Assembly (NCBI RefSeq): GCF_019801465.1
Contig: NZ_JAHVJA010000003.1
Span: forward strand, 310,001-374,000
DNA from: Leisingera daeponensis
GTDB lineage: Bacteria > Pseudomonadota > Alphaproteobacteria > Rhodobacterales > Rhodobacteraceae
Direction of reading: 5' to 3'
Length of the DNA: 64,000 nucleotides
Shown here: one piece after another, positions 49,191 through 59,460 of the stretch
Position numbering within the stretch: the first letter of the stretch is position 1
How the letters are laid out: every line of letters starts with the position of its first letter
The notes under the pieces: model-generated
Told to the model about the DNA's origin: nothing
What the model saw: only the letters and a program-made list of their open reading frames with translations
Databases searched by the model: none
Program-made: the position numbers and the translations under genes

Positions 49191-50006
49191 ATGCGCAGAC
49201 TGGTTCTTGGGGCATTGGCACTGGCATTGGCAGCGGGCTGCGGCAGGCCGCCGGAAAGGGGTGCCGGCGCCCCGGCTGTTACCCGCACCGAACCCGCCAA
49301 CGCCCGGCTCGCAGGGCTTTCCACCTATCCCCGTTTCGGCGACCGCGACCCGCATGATTGGGACGGGCGCAAGCCTTGGTCCTACCCGGTTCACGGCATC
49401 GACGTCTCGCGCTACCAGGGCGATATCGACTGGCACAAGGTGCGCCGCTCCGGCGTTTCCTTTGCCTATATCAAGGCAACCGAAGGCGGTGACCACACCG
49501 ACGCAAAGTTCCGCGACAACTGGCACGGCGCGCGCGCCGCGGGCATCAAGCACGGCGCTTATCACTATTATTATTTCTGCCGCCCGGCTGCGGAGCAGGC
49601 GCAATGGTTCATCCGCCATGTGCCTAAAGACCCGAACGCATTGCCGCCGGTGCTGGACATGGAGTGGAATCACCGCTCCCGCACCTGCCGCACGCGGCCT
49701 GACGGCGCCACCGTGCGGGCCGAGGCGCGCAAGTTCCTGAACATCATGGAGCGCCACTACGGCAAGCGCCCGGTTGTCTACACCACGGTGGATTTCTACC
49801 GCGACACCGGCATCGGCAGTCTTGGCGGCACCGAGTTCTGGCTGCGCTCCGTCGCGGGCCACCCGCAAAAGGTCTACCCGGGCAAGGCCTGGAGCTTCTG
49901 GCAGTATTCCGGCACCGGCGAGGTGCCCGGGATTGCGGGCGACGTCGATCTCAACACCTTCCGCGGCAGCCCCGAAAGCTGGCTCAGGTGGTCCGGGCAG
50001 ATCTGA
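49191..50006 (+). CDS. GH25 family lysozyme-like lipoprotein
   Basis: 271 residues. Signal peptide with lipobox LAAGC (Cys17), then a GH25 muramidase barrel: GIDVSRYQGDIDW (Asp71), VSFAYIKATEGGD, and the catalytic DxE in PVLDMEWN (Asp156, Glu158), ending DVDLNTF. GH25 enzymes cut MurNAc-GlcNAc bonds. As an outer-membrane-type lipoprotein it is likely a peptidoglycan remodelling enzyme. A copy of the double-hairpin element follows its stop. Confidence 0.93.
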   Translation: MRRLVLGALALALAAGCGRPPERGAGAPAVTRTEPANARLAGLSTYPRFGDRDPHDWDGRKPWSYPVHGIDVSRYQGDIDWHKVRRSGVSFAYIKATEGGDHTDAKFRDNWHGARAAGIKHGAYHYYYFCRPAAEQAQWFIRHVPKDPNALPPVLDMEWNHRSRTCRTRPDGATVRAEARKFLNIMERHYGKRPVVYTTVDFYRDTGIGSLGGTEFWLRSVAGHPQKVYPGKAWSFWQYSGTGEVPGIAGDVDLNTFRGSPESWLRWSGQI

Positions 50007-50014
50007 CGCCGGGC

Positions 50015-50066
50015 AGGGGCTTTGCCCTCTCGCGCCCTGGGCGCTCACCCCCTGGATTTTTTCAGC
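50015..50066. repeat. Double-hairpin 3'-end element (copy 2)
   Basis: GGGGC-TTT-GCCCT hairpin, then GCGCC-CTG-GGCGC, then CTCACCCCCTGGATTTTTT. Same order and near-identical core as copy 1 at 26951 (hairpin, TCACCCCC, GGA, T run). It separates the convergent GH25 gene and hemC. Confidence 0.55.
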
Positions 50067-50133
50067 CGGATGAAGAGCGGATCCTTAATTCATCTGGCCC
50101 CAAATATCCCGGAGCGCGAGGCCGCGCCTCGCT

Positions 50134-51093
50134 TCAGGCCTTCCAGTCGAAGAAGCCCTTGCCGGCCTTCTCCAGCAGCTTGGCCGCCATCTCCCGGCCC
50201 AGCTCCGCACCGTCCTCGACTGCACAGGTCTGGTCGTCACTGATCGCCTCCGACCCGTCCGGCCGCAGCACCTCGCCGCGCAGGCGCAGGGTGGTGCCGT
50301 CCAGCTCCGCCAGCCCCGCAATCGGCGTCTCGCAGGAACCATCAAGCGCCGCCAGGAACGCCCGTTCCGCCGCCAGGCGCTGACCCGTCTCATGGTCATG
50401 GATCGCCGCCAGCATATCACCCGCGCGGCTGTCATCTGTGCGCCGCTCGATGCCGATGGCGCCCTGCGCCACCGCGGGCAGCATGTCGCTGGTCTCAATC
50501 GCAGTGGCAGGCACTTCGTCCATCGCCAGACGGTTCAGGCCCGCCATCGCCAGGAAGGTGCACCCCGCCACGCCCTCGGACAGTTTGCGCAGGCGGGTCT
50601 GCACATTACCGCGGAACTCCACCACCTTCAGGTCCGGGCGGCGATTGAGCAGCTGCGCCCGGCGGCGCAGAGAGGAGGTGCCGACCACCGCGCCCTCCGC
50701 CAGATCATGCAAGGACTTCAGCGCAGGAGAAATAAACGCATCCCGCACGTCCTCGCGCGGCAGATAGGTGTCCAGCGCCAGCCCCTCAGGCTGCGCGACC
50801 GGCATGTCCTTCATCGAATGCACCGCAATGTCGATGGCACCCGACAACAGGTCCTCTTCGATTTCCTTGGTGAACAGCCCCTTGCCGCCCAATTCCTTCA
50901 GCGGCTTGTCCGCCGCAATCAGCGCCTGATTGTCGCCGGTGGTCTTGATCACCACGATCTCGAACGCCTCCTGCGGCAGATCAAAGGCCGCGGCCAGGCG
51001 CGCGCGGGTCTCATACGCCTGGGCCAGCGCCAGCGGCGATCCGCGGGTGCCGATCTTCAGGGGCGAAGCGGGGGAGGGCAGGGTCAGTGTCAT
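50134..51093 (-). CDS. hemC: Hydroxymethylbilane synthase (porphobilinogen deaminase)
   Basis: Polymerises four porphobilinogens to hydroxymethylbilane for tetrapyrrole synthesis. 319 residues from ATG 51093 (in-frame ATG at 51105 also possible). N-terminal LKIGTRGSPLALAQA, GTSSLRRRAQL near 140, and GSCETPIAG with the dipyrromethane-binding Cys near 250. Divergent from hemE with a 185-base gap, a frequent arrangement in Rhodobacterales. Confidence 0.97.
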   Translation of the reverse strand: MTLTLPSPASPLKIGTRGSPLALAQAYETRARLAAAFDLPQEAFEIVVIKTTGDNQALIAADKPLKELGGKGLFTKEIEEDLLSGAIDIAVHSMKDMPVAQPEGLALDTYLPREDVRDAFISPALKSLHDLAEGAVVGTSSLRRRAQLLNRRPDLKVVEFRGNVQTRLRKLSEGVAGCTFLAMAGLNRLAMDEVPATAIETSDMLPAVAQGAIGIERRTDDSRAGDMLAAIHDHETGQRLAAERAFLAALDGSCETPIAGLAELDGTTLRLRGEVLRPDGSEAISDDQTCAVEDGAELGREMAAKLLEKAGKGFFDWKA

Positions 51094-51278
51094 GCAGAAA
51101 GCCATAAATCAGTTTGCATCCCGGAGGAAACCGGTTTTTGCGCATCTCCCACGGGCCGGGCGCGCGGGCTTTGACATAGGACAAGGCGCAACCGCGCCGG
51201 GCGCGGCACATCGCCCCTGCTCTTGACATTCCGCCTCTCAGGCATGACCTCAGGAGCCAGCTGACAAAGAGGATGACC

Positions 51279-52313
51279 ATGGCCGGACAAAAGAAGCTGC
51301 TGCGCGCATTGGCGGGTGAAAAACAGGATGTGCCGCCGATCTGGATGATGCGCCAGGCAGGCCGCTACCTGCCGGAGTACCGCGCCACACGTGCCCAGGC
51401 CGGGGATTTCCTGTCGCTCTGCTACAATCCCGATCTGGCCGCCGAGGTGACCCTGCAGCCGATCCGCCGCTATGGTTTTGACGCTGCGATCCTTTTTGCC
51501 GATATCCTCTTGGTGCCGCAGGCGCTGGGCGCTGACCTGTGGTTCGTGACCGGCGAAGGCCCGCGGCTCTCCACCATCACGACCGAGGCGGACTTCGCCA
51601 AGCTGGGCCCCGCGTCAGATATTCACGAAACGCTGACCCCGATCTATGAAACTGTCCGCATCCTGTCGCGCGAACTGCCCGCGGAAACCACGCTGATCGG
51701 CTTCGCCGGCGCGCCCTGGACTGTCGCCACCTATATGGTCGCAGGCCGCGGCACCCCGGATCAGGGGCCTGCTCATGCACTGCGCGAGGAAAACACCGCC
51801 CTGTTCGAGGCGCTGCTGGCGCGCATCACCGAGGCGACAATCGACTACCTCTCCAAGCAGATCGAGGCCGGGGCCGAAGTCGTCAAGATCTTTGACAGCT
51901 GGGCCGGCTCGCTGAAGGGCGAGGCATTCCAGAAATACGCGCTGGAGCCCTGCCGCCAGATCACCCAGGCGCTGAAGGAACGCCACCCGGGCATCCCCGT
52001 CATCGGCTTCCCGCGCGAGGCAGGCGAAAATTACGTGGGTTTTGCCGAGGCAACCGGCGTCGACTGCGTGGCGCTGGACAACTCGGTTGATCCGGAATGG
52101 GCTGCGGCCAATGTGCAGGTGGACCGCTGCGTGCAGGGCAACCTGGCCTCCCGCCACATGGTGACGGGCGGGCAGGATCTGGTCGAAGACACCCGCCGTA
52201 TTGTCCAAGCCTTCCGGAACGGTCCGCATATCTTTAATCTGGGCCACGGCATCACTCCCGACGCGGACCCGGACAATGTGCAGCTGATGATTGATACGGT
52301 CCGCAACGGCTGA
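51279..52313 (+). CDS. hemE: Uroporphyrinogen decarboxylase
   Basis: Decarboxylates uroporphyrinogen III to coproporphyrinogen III. 344 residues; hallmark [17 protein letters not shown] near 17-34, [14 protein letters not shown] near 145, and [13 protein letters not shown] near the end. The second ATG at 51279 is favoured: AAAGAGG is six bases upstream, while ATG 51273 abuts it. With divergent hemC and nearby hemF it forms a haem cluster. Confidence 0.97.
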   Translation: MAGQKKLLRALAGEKQDVPPIWMMRQAGRYLPEYRATRAQAGDFLSLCYNPDLAAEVTLQPIRRYGFDAAILFADILLVPQALGADLWFVTGEGPRLSTITTEADFAKLGPASDIHETLTPIYETVRILSRELPAETTLIGFAGAPWTVATYMVAGRGTPDQGPAHALREENTALFEALLARITEATIDYLSKQIEAGAEVVKIFDSWAGSLKGEAFQKYALEPCRQITQALKERHPGIPVIGFPREAGENYVGFAEATGVDCVALDNSVDPEWAAANVQVDRCVQGNLASRHMVTGGQDLVEDTRRIVQAFRNGPHIFNLGHGITPDADPDNVQLMIDTVRNG

Positions 52314-52376
52314 TCTTGTGTTATCTATCAAGATGCGGCAATAGCCGCATCTTCGGATACATCCAGAGGTCTCACG

Positions 52377-52544
52377 ATGGACTACAGCAGAATGGGCGGC
52401 GCCCGCGCGGGCAGCAACAAGCCTCGTCATTCGGAACACAATGCCAAGGGCACTAAGAAAAATCCTTTTGGCAAGCAGTCGGACAAGACCGAGCTGCTTA
52501 GGCGGATGAAGGCAGCCGCCGAGAAGGCCAAGAAAGAAGACTGA
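52377..52544 (+). CDS. Small basic hypothetical protein
   Basis: 55 residues, MDYSRMGGARAGSNKPRHSE then HNAKGTKKNPFGKQSDKTELL, ending RRMKAAAEKAKKED. It is Lys/Arg/Gly-rich, lacks hydrophobic segments, and could bind nucleic acid or a ribosome. CCAGAGGTCTCACG gives an AGAGG site. It follows hemE by 63 bases on the same strand. I know no function; coding is supported by the ribosome site, codon usage and clean stop. Confidence 0.75.
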   Translation: MDYSRMGGARAGSNKPRHSEHNAKGTKKNPFGKQSDKTELLRRMKAAAEKAKKED

Positions 52545-52546
52545 GC

Positions 52547-53644
52547 TTACTCCCGGTCCAGCTTCGCCAGGATTTCCTCGCTGTGCTGGCCGCGATGCGG
52601 GATTTCCGGCGGCGTCCATTCAGGCTGGCCGGAAAACCGCGGGGCAGGGGCTGCTTGCAGCATGCCCTGCTCTTCAACCCAGGTGCCGCGGGCGTTCATC
52701 GCATGCGCTTGGGCCTCCTCCGGGTTCAGCACCGGGGCCACGCAGGCATCACTCCCCTCGAACAAGGCCGCCCAGTGATCGCGCGGCTGGCTGGCGAAGA
52801 TGCCGGCAAGACGGCCGGTCAACGCGGGCCAAACGGTGTTTTCGAACTGCTGCTGGAAGTCTGCATCTTCTGACAGTCCCAGCTTTTCCAGAAACACCGC
52901 ATAGAACTTCGGCTCCAGGCATTGCACCGAAACATAGCCGCCATCGGCGCAGGCATAAGTGCGGCTCCAATGCGGCCCGTCGAGCAGGTTTGCTCCACGT
53001 GTGACGCCAAAGTTCCCGGCCTGGCGGATGCTCATCAACAGGTTCATCATATGGGCTGAGCCGTCATAGATCGCGGCATCGACCACGCAGCCCGCGCCGC
53101 TGGACTGCGCCTTGAGAATGCCCGCCAGCATTCCCGCCACCAGATACATCGCGCCGCCGCCAATATCACCGACCAGCGTGGCGGGCGTCAGCGGCACGTC
53201 ACCGGGGGCGGAGGCATACCACAGCGCACCCGATAGTGAGATGTAATTGAGGTCATGCCCCGCCGCATGGGCCAGCGGGCTGTCCTGCCCCCAGCCGGTC
53301 ATCCGGCCATAGACCAGACCTGGGTTCACCGCGTGGCAGTCTTCGGGACCGAGGCCCAGACGCTCCATCACACCGGGGCGGAAGCCCTCGATCAGGCCAT
53401 GTGCGTTTTTGGCAAGTTTCAGGAAGGTCCCGGCATCGGCGGGGTCCTTGAGGTCCAGCGTGATCGACCGCTTGCCCCGGTCCAGCAGCGAGCTTTCCGG
53501 CATCCCCGGTGTACGGCCCGGTGTACGGGGGGTGTTCGGGCGGTGCACGCAGATCACCTCCGCCCCGAGGTCGGCCAGTGTCATCGCGGCAAAGGGGCCG
53601 GGGCCCAGGCCCTCGACCTCCAGAATGCGGATCCCTTGCAGCAT
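52547..53644 (-). CDS. CaiB/BaiF family CoA-transferase (class III; alpha-methylacyl-CoA racemase-like)
   Basis: 365 residues. Starts MLQGIRILEVEGLGPGPFAAM with the family ADLGAEVICVHRP and LDLKDPAD; HDLNYISLSGAL and the GDIGGGAMYL region fit racemase-like members. Class III CoA transferases use an Asp nucleophile. ATG 53644 has AAAGGGAGCGCAAA upstream; the in-frame start at 53800 overlaps the AraC gene. Two consecutive GVRPG-like repeats (TPRTPGRTPG) near 40 are an oddity. Converges with the small gene at 52377; gap 2 bases. Confidence 0.93.
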   Translation of the reverse strand: MLQGIRILEVEGLGPGPFAAMTLADLGAEVICVHRPNTPRTPGRTPGMPESSLLDRGKRSITLDLKDPADAGTFLKLAKNAHGLIEGFRPGVMERLGLGPEDCHAVNPGLVYGRMTGWGQDSPLAHAAGHDLNYISLSGALWYASAPGDVPLTPATLVGDIGGGAMYLVAGMLAGILKAQSSGAGCVVDAAIYDGSAHMMNLLMSIRQAGNFGVTRGANLLDGPHWSRTYACADGGYVSVQCLEPKFYAVFLEKLGLSEDADFQQQFENTVWPALTGRLAGIFASQPRDHWAALFEGSDACVAPVLNPEEAQAHAMNARGTWVEEQGMLQAAPAPRFSGQPEWTPPEIPHRGQHSEEILAKLDRE

Positions 53645-53690
53645 TTTGCGCTCCCTTTGCGATGGCCTGCAAGGTCCAGTCTGCTCCGGC

Positions 53691-54554
53691 TCAGCCGCTT
53701 CCGGCAAGCTGCTGGCGGAATTTCCGTGGCGGCATTCCGGTGCCCTTGGCAAACATCCGGCTGAAATGCGCGGGATCGTTGAAGCCCAGTTCATAGGCAA
53801 TCTGCACCGCGGTCAGGTTGGTATAGATCAGCAGCCGCCGCGCCTCCCGCAGCACCCTGGCATTGACCAGCGCCGAAGCCGGCTGGCCGGTGGCCTGATG
53901 CGCGATCCGGTTCAGATGGGTCGGTGACACCGCCAGCTCATCCGCGTATTCCGCCAGCGGGCGGCGCAGACGAAAGTCGCGCTCAACCAGCGCCTCGAAG
54001 CGAGCGAACAGCGTGCTATGCTGCGCCTGCGCAGAAGCATCATGGCCGGCGGCAATGGCGCGCGCAGCCGCAGCGGTGAGCGAAAGCGCCAGTCCGCGAA
54101 GCATCTGCGCCCGGCCGAAGTCGCGGCGGCGGCAGTATTCGCTGAAAAGCTGCTCTGCCAGATCCTGAAGGCCGCCAGGCAGCGGCCGCACAGCAGGCAG
54201 ATCCAGCAGCGCCCGCACCCCTTCGCCGGGTGTCAGGTTCTGGTCCAGCAGATCGGAGGTCAGAGTGATCACCCAACCGCCGGTACCGCTGCCAAACCGG
54301 AACCCATGCACAACGCCGCGGGGCACATTGATCAGGCAAGGCGGGGTGAGGTAATGTCTGTTTCCGTCAAGTTCCGCCTCTCCCGTCCCGCTGATCAGCA
54401 CCAGCAGCTGATGCAGCCTGGCGTGCCGGTGCGGCCGCAATTCCCAGTCATGCAGCTCAGACCTGGCACGAATTGTCTCTACATGCAGCACATCAGCTAG
54501 TTCGGCGGTTTCTCCGAACAGATTGTAGCTGTCGATGCGGGTTGAGAGATTCAT
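53691..54554 (-). CDS. AraC family regulator, likely PobR-type
   Basis: 287 residues: N-terminal cupin-like sensor (HRHARLHQLLVLISGTGEAELDG with the metal-like His pattern) and C-terminal tandem AraC helix-turn-helices (ADELAVSPTHLNRIAHQATG and IAYELGFNDPAHFSRMFAKGTGMPPRKFR). Divergent from pobA across 105 bases, which matches the AraC-type PobR activators that respond to 4-hydroxybenzoate. ATG 54554; the in-frame start at 54629 is not supported. Confidence 0.93.
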   Translation of the reverse strand: MNLSTRIDSYNLFGETAELADVLHVETIRARSELHDWELRPHRHARLHQLLVLISGTGEAELDGNRHYLTPPCLINVPRGVVHGFRFGSGTGGWVITLTSDLLDQNLTPGEGVRALLDLPAVRPLPGGLQDLAEQLFSEYCRRRDFGRAQMLRGLALSLTAAAARAIAAGHDASAQAQHSTLFARFEALVERDFRLRRPLAEYADELAVSPTHLNRIAHQATGQPASALVNARVLREARRLLIYTNLTAVQIAYELGFNDPAHFSRMFAKGTGMPPRKFRQQLAGSG

Positions 54555-54599
54555 GTGCGAAATATACAAGTAGTGGCGCGCTTGGTCCATTCGCAAAAT

Positions 54600-54614
54600 T
54601 GCGCCGCCGGCGCA
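54600..54614. promoter_or_regulatory. Inverted repeat between the AraC gene and pobA
   Basis: TGCGCC-GCC-GGCGCA, perfect 6-bp arms, near the middle of the divergent promoter region. Possible operator for the AraC regulator; AraC proteins more often use direct repeats, so this is tentative. Confidence 0.35.
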
Positions 54615-54617
54615 TAA

Positions 54618-55841
<1,224 letters not shown>

Positions 55842-56009
55842 GGGCGCTGTCCAGCGGCTGATCCGGTCATCGGGCGAGCAAAGGGCTCCCGCGGCTTTGC
55901 CAGGCATTGCAGATGCCAGGGAAAGCCTTGGGCCCGGCGCCGCGCTGGCGCGCAGCGCTGCAGCACGCGGCCACGTGCTGCTTGGCCCAACGCTGCCCCA
56001 AGGGCGGCG

Positions 56010-56684
56010 TTAGCCGACCGCCAGGGCGGGGGCGGGAGCGCCCCAGGCAACGGTCAGCTTCTGCCGGATGCCGCGCGGGGTTTCGGCCAGATCCAGCAGC
56101 GCCGCGCCGAAATCGGCAAAGGAAATCTGCGAGTTGCCCTTTGCATCGGTGACCAGCGTGTCGGTGCCGAAGCGGTAGCTGCCGGTCTGCGGCCCCTCCG
56201 TCAGCATCGCGGGCGGGCGCAGGCAGGTCCATTGCGCCTCTGTTTCCGCCTCCAGCAGCGCGTCCTGCGCGGCGCAGGCCTCTGCAATCGGGCGGACGCT
56301 TTCGGGCAGGAAACCGGGAGCGCTCAGCACCGTGTGGCCGCTGCCGTCGGCCAGTTTCAGCGTTGCAGCGCCGCCGGTGACCAGAACCGGGATCCCGGCT
56401 TTCCGGGCCGCCGCCAGCGCAGTGCGGGTCAGCGGCACCAGGTCCGGCTCGCGCCCAGCGGGCGGGCGCAGGGTGCTGATGGCCAGATCATGGCCCGCGG
56501 CGGCGTCTGCTGCAGCTTGCGGCTCTGCCAGCAGATCCAGTGCCAGCGGTGTCACCAGCGGGCTGGCCGCCGCCAGGGCCTGCGGGTGGCGTGCAACCGC
56601 GGTGACCTGGTGGCCGCGGGCAACGGCCGCCTGCAATGCTGCACCGCCGGCGTCTCCAGTGGCGCCAAAGAGAATGATCTTCAT
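56010..56684 (-). CDS. NAD(P)H-binding oxidoreductase (atypical SDR, YwnB/BVR-B-like)
   Basis: 224 residues, Rossmann fold with GATGDAGGAALQAA at 7-20, VTGGAATL near 110, no Tyr-x3-Lys. It resembles flavin/biliverdin-reductase-like NAD(P)-binding proteins often induced by electrophiles. AGGAGCACACC precedes ATG 56684; the open frame running to 56894 has no start site. Two palindromes lie in its promoter (56714-56727 and 56740-56755), typical of MarR/HxlR control, but no such regulator gene is in the window. Confidence 0.9.
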   Translation of the reverse strand: MKIILFGATGDAGGAALQAAVARGHQVTAVARHPQALAAASPLVTPLALDLLAEPQAAADAAAGHDLAISTLRPPAGREPDLVPLTRTALAAARKAGIPVLVTGGAATLKLADGSGHTVLSAPGFLPESVRPIAEACAAQDALLEAETEAQWTCLRPPAMLTEGPQTGSYRFGTDTLVTDAKGNSQISFADFGAALLDLAETPRGIRQKLTVAWGAPAPALAVG

Positions 56685-56713
56685 GGTGTGCTCCTGTGTT
56701 GGTTTTGTATTTG

Positions 56714-56727
56714 TCTTGATATCGAGA
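56714..56727. promoter_or_regulatory. MarR/HxlR-like operator half 1
   Basis: TCTTGATATCGAGA, a palindrome with one mismatch, 30 bases upstream of ATG 56684. Confidence 0.55.
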
Positions 56728-56739
56728 TAGTTGTCAAAA

Positions 56740-56755
56740 ATCTTGACGTCAAGAT
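56740..56755. promoter_or_regulatory. MarR/HxlR-like operator half 2
   Basis: ATCTTGACGTCAAGAT, a perfect 16-base palindrome centred 27 bases from the first operator, roughly 2.5 helical turns. Confidence 0.6.
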
Positions 56756-56892
56756 AAAATCGGCCAAACCGCCGCCGGCAAGAGTGCCGGGAGCGGCCGC
56801 AAGATGCCTGAATGTCACTGCGGGCTTGGCAGGGGCGGAGCAGGGGGCTAGGTCTGGAACAGACCGTAAGCAAGCGCCAGGGAGGCTCCACC

Positions 56893-57414
56893 ATGCAGAT
56901 GAGTGACCAGAAAGAGATCGCCGCTGACCCCGCAACCGTCTATGCGGCGCTGCTGAGCCCGGAGGTGCTGCAGGCCTGCGTGCCCGGCGCGCAGGAAGTG
57001 ACCGGCACGCCGGAGAACGGGTTCGAGGCCACGGTCACTCAGAAGGTGGGGCCAGTCAAAGCCACCTTTAAGGGGCAGGTTACGCTGTCGGATCTGGTTG
57101 CAAACGAGAAGCTGACCATCTCCGGCGAGGGCAAGGGCGGCGCGGCGGGATTCGCCAAAGGCGGTGCGGTGGTGGCGCTGGCGCCGTCGGAAACCGGCAC
57201 ATTGCTGGCCTATGACGTTGAAGCCAAGGTCGGCGGCAAGCTGGCGCAGCTGGGCAGCCGGATCATCGACGGCTTTGCCAAAAAGATGGCGGATCAGTTC
57301 TTTGCCAACCTGCAGGCGCATCTGGCGCCGGAAGAGGAAAGCCAGGATGGCGATACGCCGGAAGAGGGTGAAGAGAAGAAAGGCTGGTTCAGTAAGGTGA
57401 CAGGCCGTAGCTGA
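56893..57414 (+). CDS. CoxG/SRPBCC family protein
   Basis: 173 residues. The CoxG domain (about 1-145) starts MSDQKEIAADPATVYAALLSPEVLQACVPG, the usual START-like lead. In CO dehydrogenase systems CoxG anchors the enzyme to the membrane, but solitary CoxG proteins occur widely and their role is open. The C-terminal tail (EEESQDGDTPEEGEEKKGW) is acidic. AGGGAGGCTCCACC precedes ATG 56893. No coxMSL genes are adjacent. Confidence 0.9.
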   Translation: MQMSDQKEIAADPATVYAALLSPEVLQACVPGAQEVTGTPENGFEATVTQKVGPVKATFKGQVTLSDLVANEKLTISGEGKGGAAGFAKGGAVVALAPSETGTLLAYDVEAKVGGKLAQLGSRIIDGFAKKMADQFFANLQAHLAPEEESQDGDTPEEGEEKKGWFSKVTGRS

Positions 57415-57525
57415 CCCCTGCACTGGCGCACATGCCATTCTGCGGACTGATCCGCGGCGCAGGGCTGGCAGATGCGGCAAACCGCCGCTAGGGTGGCCGG
57501 GATTTGAGACCATCCCGGAGGCATC

Positions 57526-58485
57526 ATGGCAGCGATCCTGTCCATCCGCGATCTGCGCAAAACATACGATGGCGGTTTCCAGGCGCTGAAAGGCGTCTCG
57601 CTGGATATTGAAGAAGGTGAAATACTGGCACTGCTCGGCCCCAATGGCGCCGGCAAAACCACACTGATCTCGACCATTTGCGGCATTACCACTGCGACCT
57701 CCGGCAGCGTCTGCGTGGGTGGTTTCGACAATGTTTCGCAGTTCCGGCAGGCCCGCGCCCTGATCGGATTGGTGCCGCAGGAAATCACGCTGGAGCCCTT
57801 TGCCAAGGTGCATGACACCGTCATGTTTTCACGCGGGCTGTTCGGCAAGCCTGCGGACCCGCCCCGGATCGAAGCAGTGCTGCGCAAGCTTTCGCTGTGG
57901 GAAAAGCGGGACGCTAAGATCATGGAGCTATCCGGCGGCATGAAGCGGCGGGTGCTGATTGCCAAGGCGCTGGCCCATGATCCGCAGATCCTGTTCTTGG
58001 ATGAGCCGACTGCAGGCGTTGATGTTGAACTGCGCAAGGACATGTGGGAGATCGTGGGGGAGCTGAAGGCAAGCGGCGTCACCATCATCCTGACCACCCA
58101 CTATATTGAAGAAGCCGAGGCGATTGCCGACCGGGTCGGGGTTATCACCGGCGGCGATTTGCTGCTGGTCGAGGAAAAGGAGCGGCTGATGGCCCGGATG
58201 GGGCAGAAGCAGTTGGAAGTTCAGCTGACAGAGCCGATTGACGCACTCCCGGAACAGCTTGCAGGGCATAACCTGCAGCTGGTGAATGGCGGCGGCGCGC
58301 TGCTTTACACCTATGACACGCGGGCTGAGCGCACCGGTATTACCACGCTTCTGAATGATGTGGCAGAGGCCGGCCTGGTGCTGGCGGATGTGCAGACGCG
58401 GGAATCCAGCCTTGAAGACATCTTCGTTGGCCTCGTTGCACGCAACGGTGGCGGTGAAGCAGCAGTTTCAGGAGACGCAGCGTGA
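57526..58485 (+). CDS. ABC-2 type transporter ATP-binding protein
   Basis: 319 residues: one ABC domain, Walker A GPNGAGKT at 38-45, signature LSGGMKRR near 143, Walker [13 protein letters not shown] near 163-173, H-loop TTHY; then a C-terminal extension of about 80 residues common to ABC-2 export ATPases. All catalytic residues are intact. CATCCCGGAGGCATC precedes the ATG. The permease follows with a 4-base overlap (GTGA). Substrate unknown. Confidence 0.95.
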   Translation: MAAILSIRDLRKTYDGGFQALKGVSLDIEEGEILALLGPNGAGKTTLISTICGITTATSGSVCVGGFDNVSQFRQARALIGLVPQEITLEPFAKVHDTVMFSRGLFGKPADPPRIEAVLRKLSLWEKRDAKIMELSGGMKRRVLIAKALAHDPQILFLDEPTAGVDVELRKDMWEIVGELKASGVTIILTTHYIEEAEAIADRVGVITGGDLLLVEEKERLMARMGQKQLEVQLTEPIDALPEQLAGHNLQLVNGGGALLYTYDTRAERTGITTLLNDVAEAGLVLADVQTRESSLEDIFVGLVARNGGGEAAVSGDAA

Positions 58486-59243
58486 ACTGGACAGCAGTCG
58501 CCACCATTTACAAGGCGGAAATGGCGCGCTTCTGGCGCACTTTCCTGCAAAGCTTCATCTCGCCGGTGCTGTCCACATCGCTCTACTTCGTGGTGTTCGG
58601 CAGTGCCATCGGCAGCCGCATCCAGGAGGTCGACGGGGTTGAATACGGTGCCTTCATCGTGCCAGGGCTGATCATGCTGTCTGTAATCACCCAGAGCATT
58701 TCCAACGCCTCCTTCGGGATCTATTTCCCCAAGTTCATCGGTAACATCTATGAAATCCTCTCAGCACCGATCAACTTCCTGGAGGTGGTCGCAGGCTTTG
58801 TCGGAGCGGCGGCGACAAAGTCGCTGTTTATCGGCACTGTGATCCTGTGCACGGCCGCGCTATTTGTGGACCTCAGCATTCAGCACCCCTTTGCGATGGT
58901 TGCCTTTCTGGTGCTGACCTGCCTCAGTTTTTCGCTGATGGGGTTCATCATCGGCATCTGGGCGGGCAATTTCGAACAGCTCCAGCTAGTGCCGCTATTG
59001 GTGGTGACACCGCTGGTGTTTCTGGGCGGCTCCTTTTACTCGATTTCGATGCTGCCGCCGATATGGCAGACGATTACCCTGTTCAACCCGGTTGTCTATC
59101 TGGTCTCGGGCTTCCGATGGGCGTTCTTCGGCCAAGCGGATGTGCCGGTGCTGCTGAGCCTGTGCGCCATTGGCGGCTTTACTCTGGCTTGCATGGGGGT
59201 CATCTGGTGGATCTTCAAGACGGGCTGGCGCATCCGCGCCTGA
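58482..59243 (+). CDS. ABC-2 type transporter permease
   Basis: 253-residue integral membrane protein with six expected spans (about 22-45, 58-78, 100-130, 135-160, 168-190, 225-248) and the ABC-2 stretch [24 protein letters not shown]. Start GTG 58482, coupled to the ATPase stop; CAGGAGACGCA is the ribosome site. The nearest families are drug/multidrug or NodJ-type exporters; substrate undetermined. Confidence 0.94.
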   Translation: MNWTAVATIYKAEMARFWRTFLQSFISPVLSTSLYFVVFGSAIGSRIQEVDGVEYGAFIVPGLIMLSVITQSISNASFGIYFPKFIGNIYEILSAPINFLEVVAGFVGAAATKSLFIGTVILCTAALFVDLSIQHPFAMVAFLVLTCLSFSLMGFIIGIWAGNFEQLQLVPLLVVTPLVFLGGSFYSISMLPPIWQTITLFNPVVYLVSGFRWAFFGQADVPVLLSLCAIGGFTLACMGVIWWIFKTGWRIRA

Positions 59244-59297
59244 CGCTTGAGGAGTAGCCTGACGCCGCAGGAGTAGCCTGCCGCCTGCAGGAGCGGC
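59241..59297. repeat. Three degenerate 19-bp tandem units
   Basis: Units at 59241-59259, 59260-59278 and 59279-59297 share TG(A/C)CGC and GGAG(T/C)(A/G)GCC/GC. The first unit contains the permease stop codon. Looks like a short tandem duplication that has decayed. Confidence 0.6.
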
Positions 59298-59460
59298 TAA
59301 CCACATGGCTTCTGCCTGTTCCGTGCGCGGCCCGCTGCTCTTCCCGGTTTGCAGCGGGGGCGTTGCAATTTTGCCTGCTACCGCGCGGTTTTTGCATTTC
59401 AGGGAATTTCCCCGGGCGGGGCACCTTGTTTCACCCGGTGCCGGCCTCTACATCGGCGCC

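Noticed and set aside
55842-56009. Gene or terminator after pobA
   Set aside because: Several short GC-rich hairpins can be drawn (for example GCAGCACG/CGTGCTGC near 55960-55981), but none has a T run and no frame has a ribosome site.
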